NCBI GenBank assembly: GCA_949316235.1
Contig: OX438742.1
Location: 34,850,853-34,914,852, forward strand
Source of the DNA: Oegoconia quadripuncta
Lineage: Eukaryota > Arthropoda > Insecta > Lepidoptera > Autostichidae
Reading direction: 5' to 3'
Length of the DNA stretch: 64,000 bases
Shown here: positions 47,900 through 59,740 of the stretch, one piece after another
How positions within the stretch are numbered: position 1 is the stretch's first letter
Layout of the letters: each line of letters begins with the position of its first letter
Made by a program: the position numbers and the translations under genes
Notes under the pieces: model-generated
The model's input: only the letters and a program-made list of their open reading frames with translations
Told to the model about the DNA's origin: nothing
The model's database searches: none

Positions 47900-49640
47900 T
47901 GGAATAAATCCAAATAGGAATAAATACCTATATTTAGCGAAATCTCAAATAAATTACTGTTATCTGTAAGTTACCTTGTGGCCAGACTGCTATTTATTAT
48001 CTACTATTTCATACCTATAGGGACAAAAGTCGTTCGCTCACAACAAAGAGTAGTAACTTAACTAGGTATATATATTGGTTGAGATTCAATCAATTTTGTT
48101 ACTTTTTCAAATTACGTGGCGCACAAACGTCCTTTTCACAATCAAAGAGGATGTAGGTACCTAATCACTATCTATCTACTTACTTCACAGATTCACACAT
48201 TGTAATCTAGCTAGTCTTTTGACATTTCATTCGATCGATGACAGCAGTGTTGCCGTATATAAACGCCTAAAATCTACATCGAAAAGCAAAAATTTATAAA
48301 TATTTTCTACGTACGGATGTAGAAAATATTTAAAAATTCGTACAAAATCAAACTTCTAAAATAAATACAAATTAATAAGAATGTCTTTATTAATTTTTTA
48401 TCATTATCTACGTTAACCTTTAGGCGGACGCCGACACCGACCGGTGTCCAAAATACTTTTATACCGACAACACTCGCGAACACCGATCGGTGTCCACGGA
48501 CACCCGACTTTCAACTCTCAATTGTAATGATTATAGAGTTCCAATTCCTTTGGACTGTGTTTGAACTTGTTCTCTATTAAATTCCGCATCCAATAATGTG
48601 CGCCATGTCATGTTAGCTATGATATTTAGTCTGTATTTGCGAAAATATTTTTTTTCTCTTTGGGTGGGAGATCTAAGGGTGGGAGTGTAGGCATAGAATT
48701 CCAACTACTGTTTTTTATTAGAACAGGCTTAGGAACCTGCCATAGAGCTTCCAATTCTCATAACAATTTATTGAATTACCCGTTTTTTTAAAGATCATGT
48801 CAAAATAACATTAGCAAAAAAAGGTTATTACAAAATTAGTGACTACCTGAATCACAAACACGCTTGGTTTACTTCGACTAGCTCCCCAAAATTATAAAAT
48901 TGTATTAGTTGAAAAAAAAAAGGGCAACAATGATCCTGTGGGTTTCTTGCGCCGTTTCTTTTCCCACATATGCTTTCCCTTTCCGAAGCGGTACTATAAT
49001 CTTTGGCTTGGACCATAGAGTAATATAACATTAGGGGAACTTGGACATACCGACTGACAGATAATATTTCCATATCTAAACTGAAATAGGGTGTATTACT
49101 TAACTAACATAACAACTGTTTTGAATGAAAGAGTGTTCAGCTACAGATACAGTCATTACTTAGGTGAAAGATTGAATAAGTAAATAAATGATTGTAAGCC
49201 TTTTAGTAAGCTATTATTTATTTTATTTATTCAGGTTAACAACAGCCTTAAAACACAGATATACAACTAGTTATTATTTAAATTGTATAGACTAATAAAA
49301 GTTAACCACAAATTATATTAAAACAGAGAGTAGACTTGTTCACAAACCGCACTAGTAATAAAAGCAAATATCGATTGCTGGTTTCATGTAGTACGTTTGA
49401 CTTTACAAGAATTAAAAATATTAAAAATAATATATAAAGTCAAAGGAAAAGGCAAATGAAATTGAAGACTTACTAGTTCGAACCGCGATGGGCTATGCAC
49501 TCTTGAACCATATTTTACTTACTATAATATGTAGTATGCCTTGAAAAAATACTTGAATTGCAATATATATGAATAATAATATCTCTACCTACCTACGCTA
49601 CCTCTCTCTGCTGTCAGTATAATTGGTTTTGTAATCCTGA
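47900..49640. other. Intergenic region upstream of ASCC3
   Basis: AT-rich DNA without a supported gene, except the inverted-repeat cluster at 48413. Confidence 0.5.
48413..48512. repeat. Cluster of nested short inverted repeats
   Basis: Three consecutive palindromes share CGGTGTCC: GACACCG-AC-CGGTGTC, ACACCGATCGGTGT and GGTGTCC-AC-GGACACC. The block begins TTAACCTTTAGGCGG, which resembles a piggyBac-like terminus at TTAA. No partner end was found. Confidence 0.6.
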
Positions 49641-49649
49641 GGTAATTCC

Positions 49650-50660
49650 CTGGGATTATTAACTTCCAGGTATAGTGTGTTGTGCTTGTGTTAGGATTAA
49701 TGAGGCGTATACTAGATAGTTCAACATCGAGCAAGGTGTTAGACAGGGCTGTGTTGCGTCCCTTTGGCTGTTTAATCTATTCATGGACAGTTGTCTGCAA
49801 GTGTTGAAAGAGTATGAATGTGGATTGAGAATGAATGGGTTGCTCGTCAAATGTCCCTTTAGGCCGATGATCAAGTAATCCTTGCATCGTCACAAGAGTA
49901 ATTACAAGAGATGGTAACACTTATGAATATAGCTTTGAAAGCAAAATGAATGAAGTCAATGTGAGTAAAACTAAAGTTATGATATTTGAGAGAGGTGTAT
50001 GAATGACGGATTGCAGTATTTAGATAGATGGAGAAAAAGTGAATGTGACATCGAAAGAAGAGTGAATGCCGGAAATCAGGTGAATGGAGTACTGCATGCC
50101 TTTATGAGGAGCTATGTGTCCAAAACTGGACTCGTCTGGTTGTTGATGGCGGGGTGCTGGTTCCAACGCTGATTTACGGGAGTAAATGCTGGGTATAGCA
50201 GAAGAAAAATGAAAGTAGAATTAATGCAGTGGAAATGAGATCATTGAGAGGTATGAGTGGGGTGACTTTGAAAGATAGAATCAGGAATAATGTAATTAGG
50301 GAGCTATGCAGTATGAAAGAAGACGTAATGACAAAGATTGAAAAAGGTATGCTGAGATGGTTTGGACATGTGAAGAGGATGATTGAAAGAAGACTAACGA
50401 AAGAGATATACTATGCGAATGTGGATGGTAGTGTTGGTAGGGGAAGACCACGGCCATAGTATCAAGATCAAATCGGGGACGTCTTAAAGAAAGGCCAAGT
50501 CATGAGTAGGTACCTACTCTAAACCGACTAGAATGTGTGAACGACCTTATGAGAGTGAATGAAGCAAAAGAGGCGTGTCAGGATAGGGTCATAGCAAGTG
50601 GAAGTCTGTGGTCTCTGCCTATCCCTAAGGGAAACAGGCGATACTTTTATGAATGTATGT
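49650..50660 (+). pseudogene. Non-LTR reverse transcriptase relic
   Basis: GVRQGCVASLWLFNLFMDSC, then VEMRSLRGMSGVT, MLRWFGHVKRM and GRGRPRP are the usual thumb and C-terminal blocks of a widespread lepidopteran LINE. The YADDQV palm is frameshifted (ADDQVILASS). It ends about 50650. Confidence 0.85.
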
Positions 50661-50959
50661 AATAGTGTTACTGACGTCATTCCGTGTGAAAAAGAAAAAC
50701 TTATAAAATTATTTTCTAAGAAAGAAGTAGATGCATGCTTTTTGCCTGAGAAATATTCCGGTTTTTTATAAATAATCGCAACATAACCTAAAACAGTTTC
50801 AGTCTTAGTGTTTCTAACAAATGAAATTCTTTTACACCTCAAATGACTCGCAACGAGGTTTATTTAATTGGGTTCATTCGGTTTGTTTTGATTATTATTT
50901 CGAGTAATATTATCGGCAATTAATTAAATATTTAAGCATTACATTTGGTGACGAAGGCC

Positions 50960-51120
50960 TGATGATGGAACACCGATACAATAGTAGAAGTCATCAATGC
51001 ATTAATAGGAAGTCGCTGGATGTAGACGGCATTCAACCGGTCGCTATGGAAAGCTTTGGAGGAGGCCTATGTTCAGCAGTGGAAGTCCTGTGGCTGATAT
51101 GATGATGCATTAAATAAAAA
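50960..51120 (+). pseudogene. RTE LINE 3'-tail relic
   Basis: GSRWM-like GSRWM/V-TAFNRSLWKALEEA and YVQQWKSCG then stop, followed by a GATGATG tail, as in the copy at 33300-33430. Confidence 0.78.
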
Positions 51121-51987
51121 TAGTGTTAAGTTTTCTTTAAACTGTTAAAGGATTAAAAGTTATATTTAAGCACAACGGGTTAGTGCCCGACTTCAAACAC
51201 AAATGATGTTGTGAGAAGAGAGGCCGAAGAACGCGCAACCCCAGTTCTGACCAAGATAGAAATTTTCAATTCAAACCAGCTAAGAAGGTGGTTATTAAGT
51301 TTAAACATTTTATTCTTTGTGTTGGCCGAAAAAGCAGAAAGAACGCGTCGTATAAAACAATTAAATGCAATACGCTAGTCAAGAAGGAAACTTTTTAAAA
51401 AAAGTAGCTACAGTCTAAAATGTTATACTAAGAATACAATCATAAATTTTTAGTTCAGTCTCCGAATTGCAAGCCTTGATCACAGAGAACCTGCTGTATA
51501 AGATGTATTCCGCCCGCGGCTTCGCCTGCGTGGCATAACCTTAACGCGGATATATGTTTAATTTGTTTCTCCCGCGGGTACTACTCACTTTATCGGTATA
51601 AAAAATGTCCTGTCTTAATCCATGATATTTTGGATTACGTTTAAGTAAAGTGTTGATTAGTATGTATATTGTTTCATATTCTAAATAACTTCAAGTGGCT
51701 CCATCACTATTGTACCTGTGTATCACAAATAAATCATTGATTGCTTGACTTTTTCAGTTTCGTTGTGAATGAAATGTGGTTTTCACAAACTTTGTACCAT
51801 TTTTAATTTTGACTTTAAAATCACCCCCAAGTACAATAAGTTTATTATTATATTTTATCTAATGCTCCATTCACAATAACTTATTAACTTAATTACATTT
51901 TTTTAATTTTGAGTTACGTCACGTTGATCCTCATAATATGTAGAAACCCTTTTATAGTGATCGTCAATGTTTCTCGTTTTTTTTATG

Positions 51988-52215
51988 CACAACGGGTTAG
52001 CACTTGATCTCAATCACACCTGATGTTAAGTGAAGATGAGGCCGAAGGTGGAAGCGTACTGACCTGGAAATCCCATCTTAGTTAGGGGACTGGCTATCTT
52101 ATCTCTGACAACCGGAACACAATAATGCTATTAACATTGCTGCTTGGCAGCAGATTTAGATGGTGGTAGCCAGGCAGACATTTAAAATACCCTATCACCA
52201 ACCAAACCGAGAAAA
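51988..52215 (+). repeat. Dispersed repeat family R-A, longest copy
   Basis: Contains the full order: 'caacgggttagcacttgatc', 'gatgttaagtgaagatgagg', 'gaaatcccatcttagttagg', 'tagatggtggtagccaggca'. Confidence 0.7.
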
Positions 52216-52829
52216 CAAGTACCCCGCCATGGCCGAAATCAGTCGGAAGCATCATCATCATCATCAAGGTGCCCCACAGATAATCCGTGAAGTTTTATTT
52301 CGGAATTTAAAAAAGAAATAGTAGCCTATGTTTAAATCCCTCCTTCCCCACCACATTATTAAGCCGCACTACTGATAGTGTAACGTAACGTAAAAGACAC
52401 ACATACAGACAATTTTTATCCATAATAGTAGGTTATTGTGGTATAATTTTTCTCTGAATAAAGGGACACGACTTATTTTGGGCGAGATCAATTATCTAGG
52501 CGAGAAGCACTTTAATAGTGGCCACGTTGCTACGTAGATAACTAACGTAGATAATTGCAAAAATCATAAGACTATAATGTATATTGCATGTAACTGATAG
52601 CGAAAATTCGAACATAATATCCGAACGCAATTTTTTTCCGCACGGTGAGGTGAATTTCTGTACGTGCTCGGACTAATCTGTACATATGGCAACACCGGAT
52701 GACAGTAGCCCTCGCCCAGGCACGGGGAATTTTGTATAAGTCTTAGGTACAAGGAATTCAATGTAAAAAGAATTTACAACTTTTAAACATTCAGTTCTTT
52801 TTTATTTCAATGTTTATAAAAGGAAACAC

Positions 52830-53025
52830 GGACTAGGCGAGAATTGCTTTTCAGCATGGACTTATTATTTAAACAGGACTGATAACTATCAAAAGAATCA
52901 TTTAGGAAAATGATCACTATGTCAACGCAATAAGGTATTAAATTGGATGCACCATACACAAAGGCAAATCCGAGCCGAGAGAGATAGAAATAACGGAGGC
53001 CGTGTGTCTCGTTCTTACATCTTGC
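52830..53025. repeat. Short repeat family R-C, left copy (inverted)
   Basis: 'catggacttattatttaaac' plus 'aggactga' and 'cgagccgagagagat...ggaggccgtgtgtctcgttc' are the complement of parts of 53645-53775. Confidence 0.65.
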
Positions 53026-53329
53026 CAGCAAAAAAAATGATTATGATCAACAGTTTTGGCTACTCAAAAATTCCATTGAAACACTTATATTTTTATGTTA
53101 TTTTAACAATTATAAATAAACAAATAACGTTCGCATTAATTTCTTTTCATATATTCTTAAATCAAACAGAAAACATACATTTATATTTCGATTTTGTTAT
53201 TTTTATGGTAACCCTGAAAAGCATGTCATGTCATGGCGGTTCGGTGATGGTTCGGTGTGATTTTGAATTTTCTTTGCATTAAAAGTTTTTTAAAGTATTT
53301 GTTATATTATAACAAGTAAAAGGAGTAAA

Positions 53330-53400
53330 ATGGTGAAAAAGTGTTGCGTTTATACTTGCCCAAGTGAATCCTATGGTGGTTGCAACATATCTTTCCACAG
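53330..53400 (+). CDS. THAP zinc-finger-like gene, exon 1
   Basis: Begins MVKKCCVYTCPSESYGGCNI SFH and is followed by a clean donor (CACAG/GTAAGC). The CxxxC pair then SFH fits the first half of a C2CH THAP DNA-binding domain. In-frame junction with the exon at 53525 gives FHSFPKNEEMRNKWL, the THAP core. THAP proteins are DNA-binding regulators or transposases. Confidence 0.7.
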
Positions 53401-53524
53401 GTAAGCTAAAAATAATATTTTTGTAAATCAAAGAAGTAGGATGCCCATGAATTCTTGAAATGAGTCGAAATATGTCAAATATGTGTGATTGATTAGGGTC
53501 CTGACTGTTGTACTATTATTGCAG

Positions 53525-53792
53525 TTTCCCAAAAAATGAAGAAATGCGAAATAAATGGCTCACGCCGGCAAATGTCAAAACGCCAAAGTTTTTTGACAAA
53601 TATTTTATTACAACATTTGTCCCAAGTAACAAATATATTGTGGTCACCCTGTTAGACAGAGACAAACGGCCTCTACGTTACACATCCTGCTCGGCTCGTT
53701 TTTCAGCGGCGAGTACTCAGTCCTGTTTAATTAATAAGTCCATGGCTTTTCAGTCGCTGTCCCCCTTTCACACCGTCACAGAATTAATATAG
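53525..53792 (+). CDS. THAP-like gene, exon 2 (possibly truncated)
   Basis: Acceptor TATTATTGCAG, then FPKNEEMRNKWLTPANVK. The distal C-x2-H pair of a THAP domain is not seen. From about 53640 the frame runs into repeat R-C and stops at 53792, so either a donor near 53630 leads to exons outside, or the gene is a broken copy. Confidence 0.5.
53640..53790. repeat. Short repeat family R-C, right copy
   Basis: 'acaaacggcctctacgttac', 'ctcggctcgtttttcagcgg', 'tcagtcctgtttaattaata', the inverse of 52830-53025. Confidence 0.65.
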
Positions 53793-54814
53793 TACCTATA
53801 CACCGTGCTGCAAGAATGAGTATAAAATTAGCATGGTGGAAAAAATTCGACCACGTTTTCTAAACCATTCTTGATTGTGATGACGTTGGGGTCATATTAA
53901 TAAATTGATCTTGAGATCCAGATCGCGTGTCTTTCTCAATATTATACTTGTTTAATATGCAGTAGATTCTCAAGCGTCAAGTGGTCATCTCAATTATGAG
54001 AACGGTTTATTAATGCGGCCTTAAGTAAACAGTATTACTTATACTGAGTAATAATACTGAGAGTCTCGATCTCAATCAAAGACAAACATTTGTAAATAGT
54101 TCAAGTTTTGCAACTTCATCAATATCGGTCATCGATAACAATGTCTAATGAGGATACGTCAAATTGTCAAGCTTACATGGATGGATGGCATCGAGCTTTA
54201 TGACGAGGTTATTATGTTAATAATATAAGCGCATGCATGACATATTCACGTCATACATCTTGCGATCCGTTTAGGAAGATTTGAACGACATCATGAAAAT
54301 ACCGTTTTGAACAAATGTATCGCTTAACGGAAGTACACTAAGGGTCGAGTAGGACTCCGGTTGCTCTAATAGGTACCAAGATTATCTGTAAAAATCATTT
54401 TCCTAGGATATTGGGGAGCGTTCAACGAGTAAGACGATATATTCTGTGTACGAAAGTCTTTGCTAAATGCTATAAAGTCGTGCAAACAAATCTTTTTCTC
54501 GCTTTTTAAGTAGATAAAACACCGTCATCTCTTGGAATCGTCGAGAACTAATAGGACCACTGAGGGGACAATAAATGGGCAAAACCACCACGCACACCCG
54601 AATTGTTTTAGCCTGTGTCACAGAATTAGTAAAGTACTAATGTACTGTCTTCACAACCTATGAGTCACATAAAGGTTCAAGAAAAAAATACAATATTGAT
54701 TAAAAATATGAGTTTATGGTATTGGTAATAGGTACCTACGTTGTTTGTTATACTTAAAAGATACTCGCATGTTTTTTGGTCTGTTTTCTGTGGTAAGTGA
54801 ATAAATATTTGGGT

Positions 54815-54910
54815 TTCCGGGTCAGTACGCTTCCACCTTGGGATTCATCTTCACTAAAACATCAAGTGTGATTGAGGTCAGGTGCTAACCCATTGTGCAT
54901 AAAAATAAAA
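54815..54910 (-). repeat. Dispersed repeat family R-A, copy 5
   Basis: The minus strand has 'gttagcacctgacctcaatc' and 'gtgaagatgaatcccaaggt', the same family as 51988. Confidence 0.65.
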
Positions 54911-55795
54911 AAAAGTGATACATTTATTTACAACATTCAGCCTTTGATATGATGCGAACGCAGTCTGTGTGTGTCTGAGTTCCCATTGGTTCTAAACTCC
55001 CGTTTTGACACCAATGAAGTGGTACCATTTTGTTTGAAGAACCCGGGCCATAAACGAAAAATACACGGTTCACTTGTGCCGTTCAATTGGATGAAGTATC
55101 TAACCAAATTGAATCATATAAACATAAAAGTGAATCGTTCAATGTCATGTTCAAATATACTTTTTATTTATTAATATACCTTTGATTTCTGGGCCATACC
55201 ATTTTCAAAAGCTTAAAAATAAAAATCGTGGTACCTATTGGTAATTTCAACACATTGAATTGAACTTCAAAAATATAAAAAGTAAAGAAAGTTATTAGGT
55301 TTATTTTAAGAAAAACGCTTTTTAATGTTTACAGAATTTAACTCTATTGTACACGGAATTGACTTAATTTAATATTAAACATAATTAAAAATATGAACTA
55401 TGCAATAAAACTTCAAAGACATGTGTAAAACACAATTATAAAATTATGTTCATGTAAATGACAAAGCGCCTTCATAATTTCTGTAAACATTGTTATAATT
55501 TTAAATATTTTTTCGTTGTCATCATGTGACCACATAAAAGGTTTAGTTGGTAACCCATCCGGAGGAATATTAAAAAAAAAAAGTAAACGTAAAAAAATTG
55601 TAATTTCTCACGCCACAATGAAGTTGTACAAGGTTGAACTTCAAGCTAAATGAGTTGTATTATGCACCCAATAGGCCCACCAGCCACGAATACACTACAA
55701 ATATACTTTATTACACAAAAGGAGATTATATATTTTACAAAACACATTACAGAAAAGAGTAAAATTATACACACATAAGTATACCTTTCATTATA

Positions 55796-56605
55796 CAGGG
55801 TGTAATCGTTAAGTGTGCACAGGCGATTATTCCGTAACTATTATAGATATCAAAAAACTTTAAACTGATATCGAAAGTACTTTACCTAATGAGTAAAATG
55901 ACATTAATAACTTTTTAAAAATAAAACGAGAAATATCCACAAAAATTATATTAAACACTCCCATACATTTTATTTCTTAGTAAGTACAAAATTTGTTACA
56001 ATCCCTGCCCTATTGTTACAATCATGTTTGTAGTAAGTACATTTTTAACATGCCCCTTTTTTCTGTATTGGAATATGCCATTTTTTAATTAATAAATGCA
56101 ACAATCACGATTATTGACGCAAATTGAAAAAAACGCAATAAATTGGCGGGAACGAGAATCCGCGATAAAGAATTTGAATTTAGAACGATCGCCAAATAGT
56201 ATCTTTTTTGTTTTTATTCAGTATGTTGCTTTTCAGCCAGTTCGAAATTTTAATGCGATATTGAAACAAGGTTTATTATTAATTTGAAGTGGTAAGATAA
56301 TTAACCTACACGTGTATCTACTTGAAATTCATCACTATCATAATACATAATTATAAAATGATAAGGGTAAAATGAGTTGATACTATTCCATTTAAAATAA
56401 GCGAAACTAAAATCTCTACTATCTCATGCTAAATGTATGGGAGTGTTTAATGTAATTGTTTTGGATATTTCTCGTTTTATTTTTAAAAAGTTATTAATGT
56501 CATTTTACTCATTAGGTAAAGTATTTTCGATATCAGTTTAAAGTCTTTTGATATCTGTAATAGTTACGGAATAATCGCCTGTGCACACTTAACGATTACA
56601 CCCTG
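55796..56605. mobile_element. Long-TIR DNA transposon derivative, copy B
   Basis: The same ends (CAGGGTGTAATCGTTAAGTG and complement) as copy A, flanked by TA. It is 108 bp shorter than copy A because the middle part of the transposase fragment is deleted near 56005. Confidence 0.9.
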
Positions 56606-56615
56606 TATATATATT

Positions 56616-56840
56616 GACGACCTGTTTGGTGTAGTGGTTAGAAACTCTGACTATTATACCAAAAGGTCGCGGGTTCGAATCCCGCTAGGGGCATATGTAT
56701 TGTATGATGAATACGGACATGTATATTGTATACCCGAGTTATGGATGTTTTCATTTATAATAAGTATTTATTTACAAAAAAAATGTGTTTATGTAGTATA
56801 TATCAACCATCTGGTATCCACAACACAAGCCTATAGTTGC
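56616..56840 (+). mobile_element. tRNA-derived SINE, copy 2
   Basis: A box TTGGTGTAGTGG and B box GGTTCGAATCC (56672-56682), with the same body as 2922-3130 ('gatgaatacggacatgt', 'catctggtatcca'). It starts 10 bp after the long-TIR element. Confidence 0.85.
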
Positions 56841-57299
56841 TTAATGTGGAACTAAATGGCTTTTGTTTGTGTATGTGCAAAGATATATATATTTTATTTA
56901 TTTATATATAAATAAAGATAAAGTCAAAACTATGTTAAAAAAAACATTTTAAGAAAACTAACGATATATATAAGCCATATTTTGTAACCATGGCATATAA
57001 TTCTTTGTACATATAACCAGATAGAATTGTGAACACACCATCTACACATAAACCGATGAGGTGTCCGTAAGATGGATATACAAAGATTTGTAATTTTTGT
57101 TGTATCTTGATAAATAAATTTAAAAAAGAAAAGAAAGTAGTGTTGTTCAATTGGTAAGTATAATTATCATTGTAATAGCACATTAATAAATATAACTGGA
57201 TAACATGTTTTTTTCACACCTTACCACCCTTCTGCGTCATTCAACCAAAGTGAATCAATTTGGTTGATCCGTGTAATACTCGTATTAGCTTAATAGAAG

Positions 57300-57455
57300 T
57301 CAATAATGCTTATTACACCAATATCCTAAATGCTGACAGTAATTAATTCTGTATACATTGCTGGTTGAAGTATGGATATTTGAATTAACAGAGCCAAGCC
57401 TCTCAGCAATGTAATGCCGAATTAGTTTCTGCATTTAGGATGCTGTAATAGGCCC
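57300..57455. mobile_element. Foldback MITE
   Basis: 'ttattacaccaatatcctaa' plus 'atgc' at the left and 'gcatttaggatgctgtaata' at the right are inverted, with inner matches around GAATTA. Confidence 0.6.
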
Positions 57456-57979
57456 TCCAGACGGAACTCCATACTTAAGGTACTATTCAGTTGGAGTTTT
57501 TAGGTTCGGTTTTACACCGAAAAATCGGATTAAACGTATTTATAGATAATCTAAAAATCAAACTTCGACTTTATGCTCCTTAATTTAAACTATACTGATA
57601 TTCTAATCTTTACATAGAAGCTGACAACTGAAGATAGTTATTCATAATTACAGGCATCAATCAGGTTTCACGTTATTATTCGACTTTATGATTTAATATT
57701 TCTAGGGTAAAACGTTACGTATTAAGAGAGAACCAATATTAAAATAAAATTTTAGAGGCAGAAAGATCTATCTAAAGTTGCGAATGACATAACTTGACAT
57801 AATTTGAGGCATAACAACTTAAATATAAACGGGCCATTGATCGGAAGTAGAATAATTTATTAACTGAATATAGGGGTAGCCAATTTGTCCATATATCTCA
57901 AATTTAAGTTATGCTTGTCACTATTTTTCGGGAAAGCAGAAATATTTTTTCAAACGTACTGTGAAGGAACAGTTAAAAT

Positions 57980-59100
57980 ATTAATTTCTTTAAAGCTGTC
58001 CTGGAGTCATATCACCGCAGATTATAAATTGGTCGTATTACTCTCTTTTGCAAAATAAAATTATGTTCTATGTCTGCTACTCCTCCCCAAAGCAAAATGC
58101 CGTGGGACATGATACTGTGCAAATAACTAAAATAAAGCAATCGTGCAGTAGCCACATCAATGAGATGTCCGACCGTCCAGACGGCATACGCTGCGGAACT
58201 CAATCTACTCGCTAAAGATTCTAGATGTGCTCATGCTTGGAAGTAGAGAGTAATTCCTAAATAGATCGTCTTAACTACAAATTCTGCTTTATCTTCATCA
58301 CTCATAATATTACAATCAAGTTTTCTTACATTGGGTAGGCAGAAATTTATACAATTTGTTTTTTTTTCGCATTTAAAATCATGTTATTGGCTGTAAACCC
58401 GCGTAAAATTAATCGAAGAAAATACTATTCACCTTGTTAAGAACATTTTCTTTTCTGTCAACTTTAAAAACTAATAATGTATCAGCAAATAGTACTATCT
58501 TGGTCCACCTTTGAACCATAAACGGGAAATCATTAATATAAGCTAGAAACAGATAAGGACCCAATATTGAGCCCTGTGTCACGCCTACTATTGCATCTAC
58601 CTTTTGTATTCTATGTTCTAAATAAGATTTAATCATGATAAGGCTGTCATATTTGAATCCGTTAATGTTTCAATTTCAATACTAATGTTTTGTGATCGAT
58701 GCCTTTGAAAGATCACAAAAAACACTAATTGCATTTTGTTAGCCTCCCCAAACCTGAAAAATGTGTTTAATCAGAAACAATGGGACTACTTTACTAATTT
58801 TCAGTAAATCTGGAAAGATTCCATTTTCAATACCATGTATTAAGCAAATGTTTCAGAGGGGGGCTAGTAAAGTTATAACAGAGTTTACCAATGGTACTAA
58901 TAAAAGCTAAAGATCCTCGGTGTTTATTAAATTGAGAGATTTTCTTTAAATGTTTTAACAATAGTTGAAGGATCAACGCTATGAATCTTAAATTCCCCAG
59001 GACAACTGTTAAAATTTTCCTTCAGTATAATTTCTGCTTCTGCAGGAGTGGCATTTAACTTCGCCGTAACTTTAAACAGGCTATCAGTGAAAAATGTTTA
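57980..59100 (-). pseudogene. Decayed jockey/CR1-like LINE
   Basis: GVTQGSILGPYLFLAYINDF (RT motif, 58570) and SYLHSIMSHGILLWGG plus LQKRVIRPIYNL (C-terminal part, 58100) on the minus strand, broken by frameshifts. Confidence 0.82.
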
Positions 59101-59351
59101 AAAAATTTGAGCTGCCTCATTGCTTTCAGTTACTAAGACAGTAACCATTGCAATTGTATGTCTGCATGATTGCAATTATATATTACTTTGGCTGTTTCAC
59201 CGAAACATGTTTGGAATGTAATAAATATCGATTAATTACATTCCATTCCATTACATTCCGCCCTTCGTAGCCCAATCATTGAATTTACATACATAATTTA
59301 CCTTTACTCTTTTGGTTTCAAAGATTGTTTCAAAACCGTTTGTTCGTTTGG

Positions 59352-59405
59352 AATTCTATGGGGAGAGGCCTATGTGCAGCAATGGACGTCCTGTGGATGA
59401 TATGA
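59352..59405 (+). pseudogene. RTE LINE 3'-tail relic
   Basis: 'aggcctatgtgcagcaatgg' and 'cgtcctgtggatgatatgat' decode as EAYVQQWTSCG then stop. Confidence 0.55.
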
Positions 59406-59740
59406 TACAAAATACAATACAAAAAATACAAAAATTTTTTATTTGCAAATAAACAATTTTACATAAACGGCATTGCACGTTGATAACCGCATTAGTCATA
59501 AGACTGAGTCGCAGGTATCAGCGCCCAAACTCCGATACTTAAGGATCAGTTGCTACAAATAATGAAATGAATTTAAATCTATGTAGGAATGTGTGTGCGT
59601 GAAAATGAGTGAGTGAGTGTGTTTGAGTACGTGTATGTGTTAGTGTGAATGGGAAGTGTGAATGCGTACGCAGTGAGCGTGTTAACAATATAATAATTTA
59701 AATTTCAAATTTAAGTTCAAATAATTTAAATTCTGATCAA

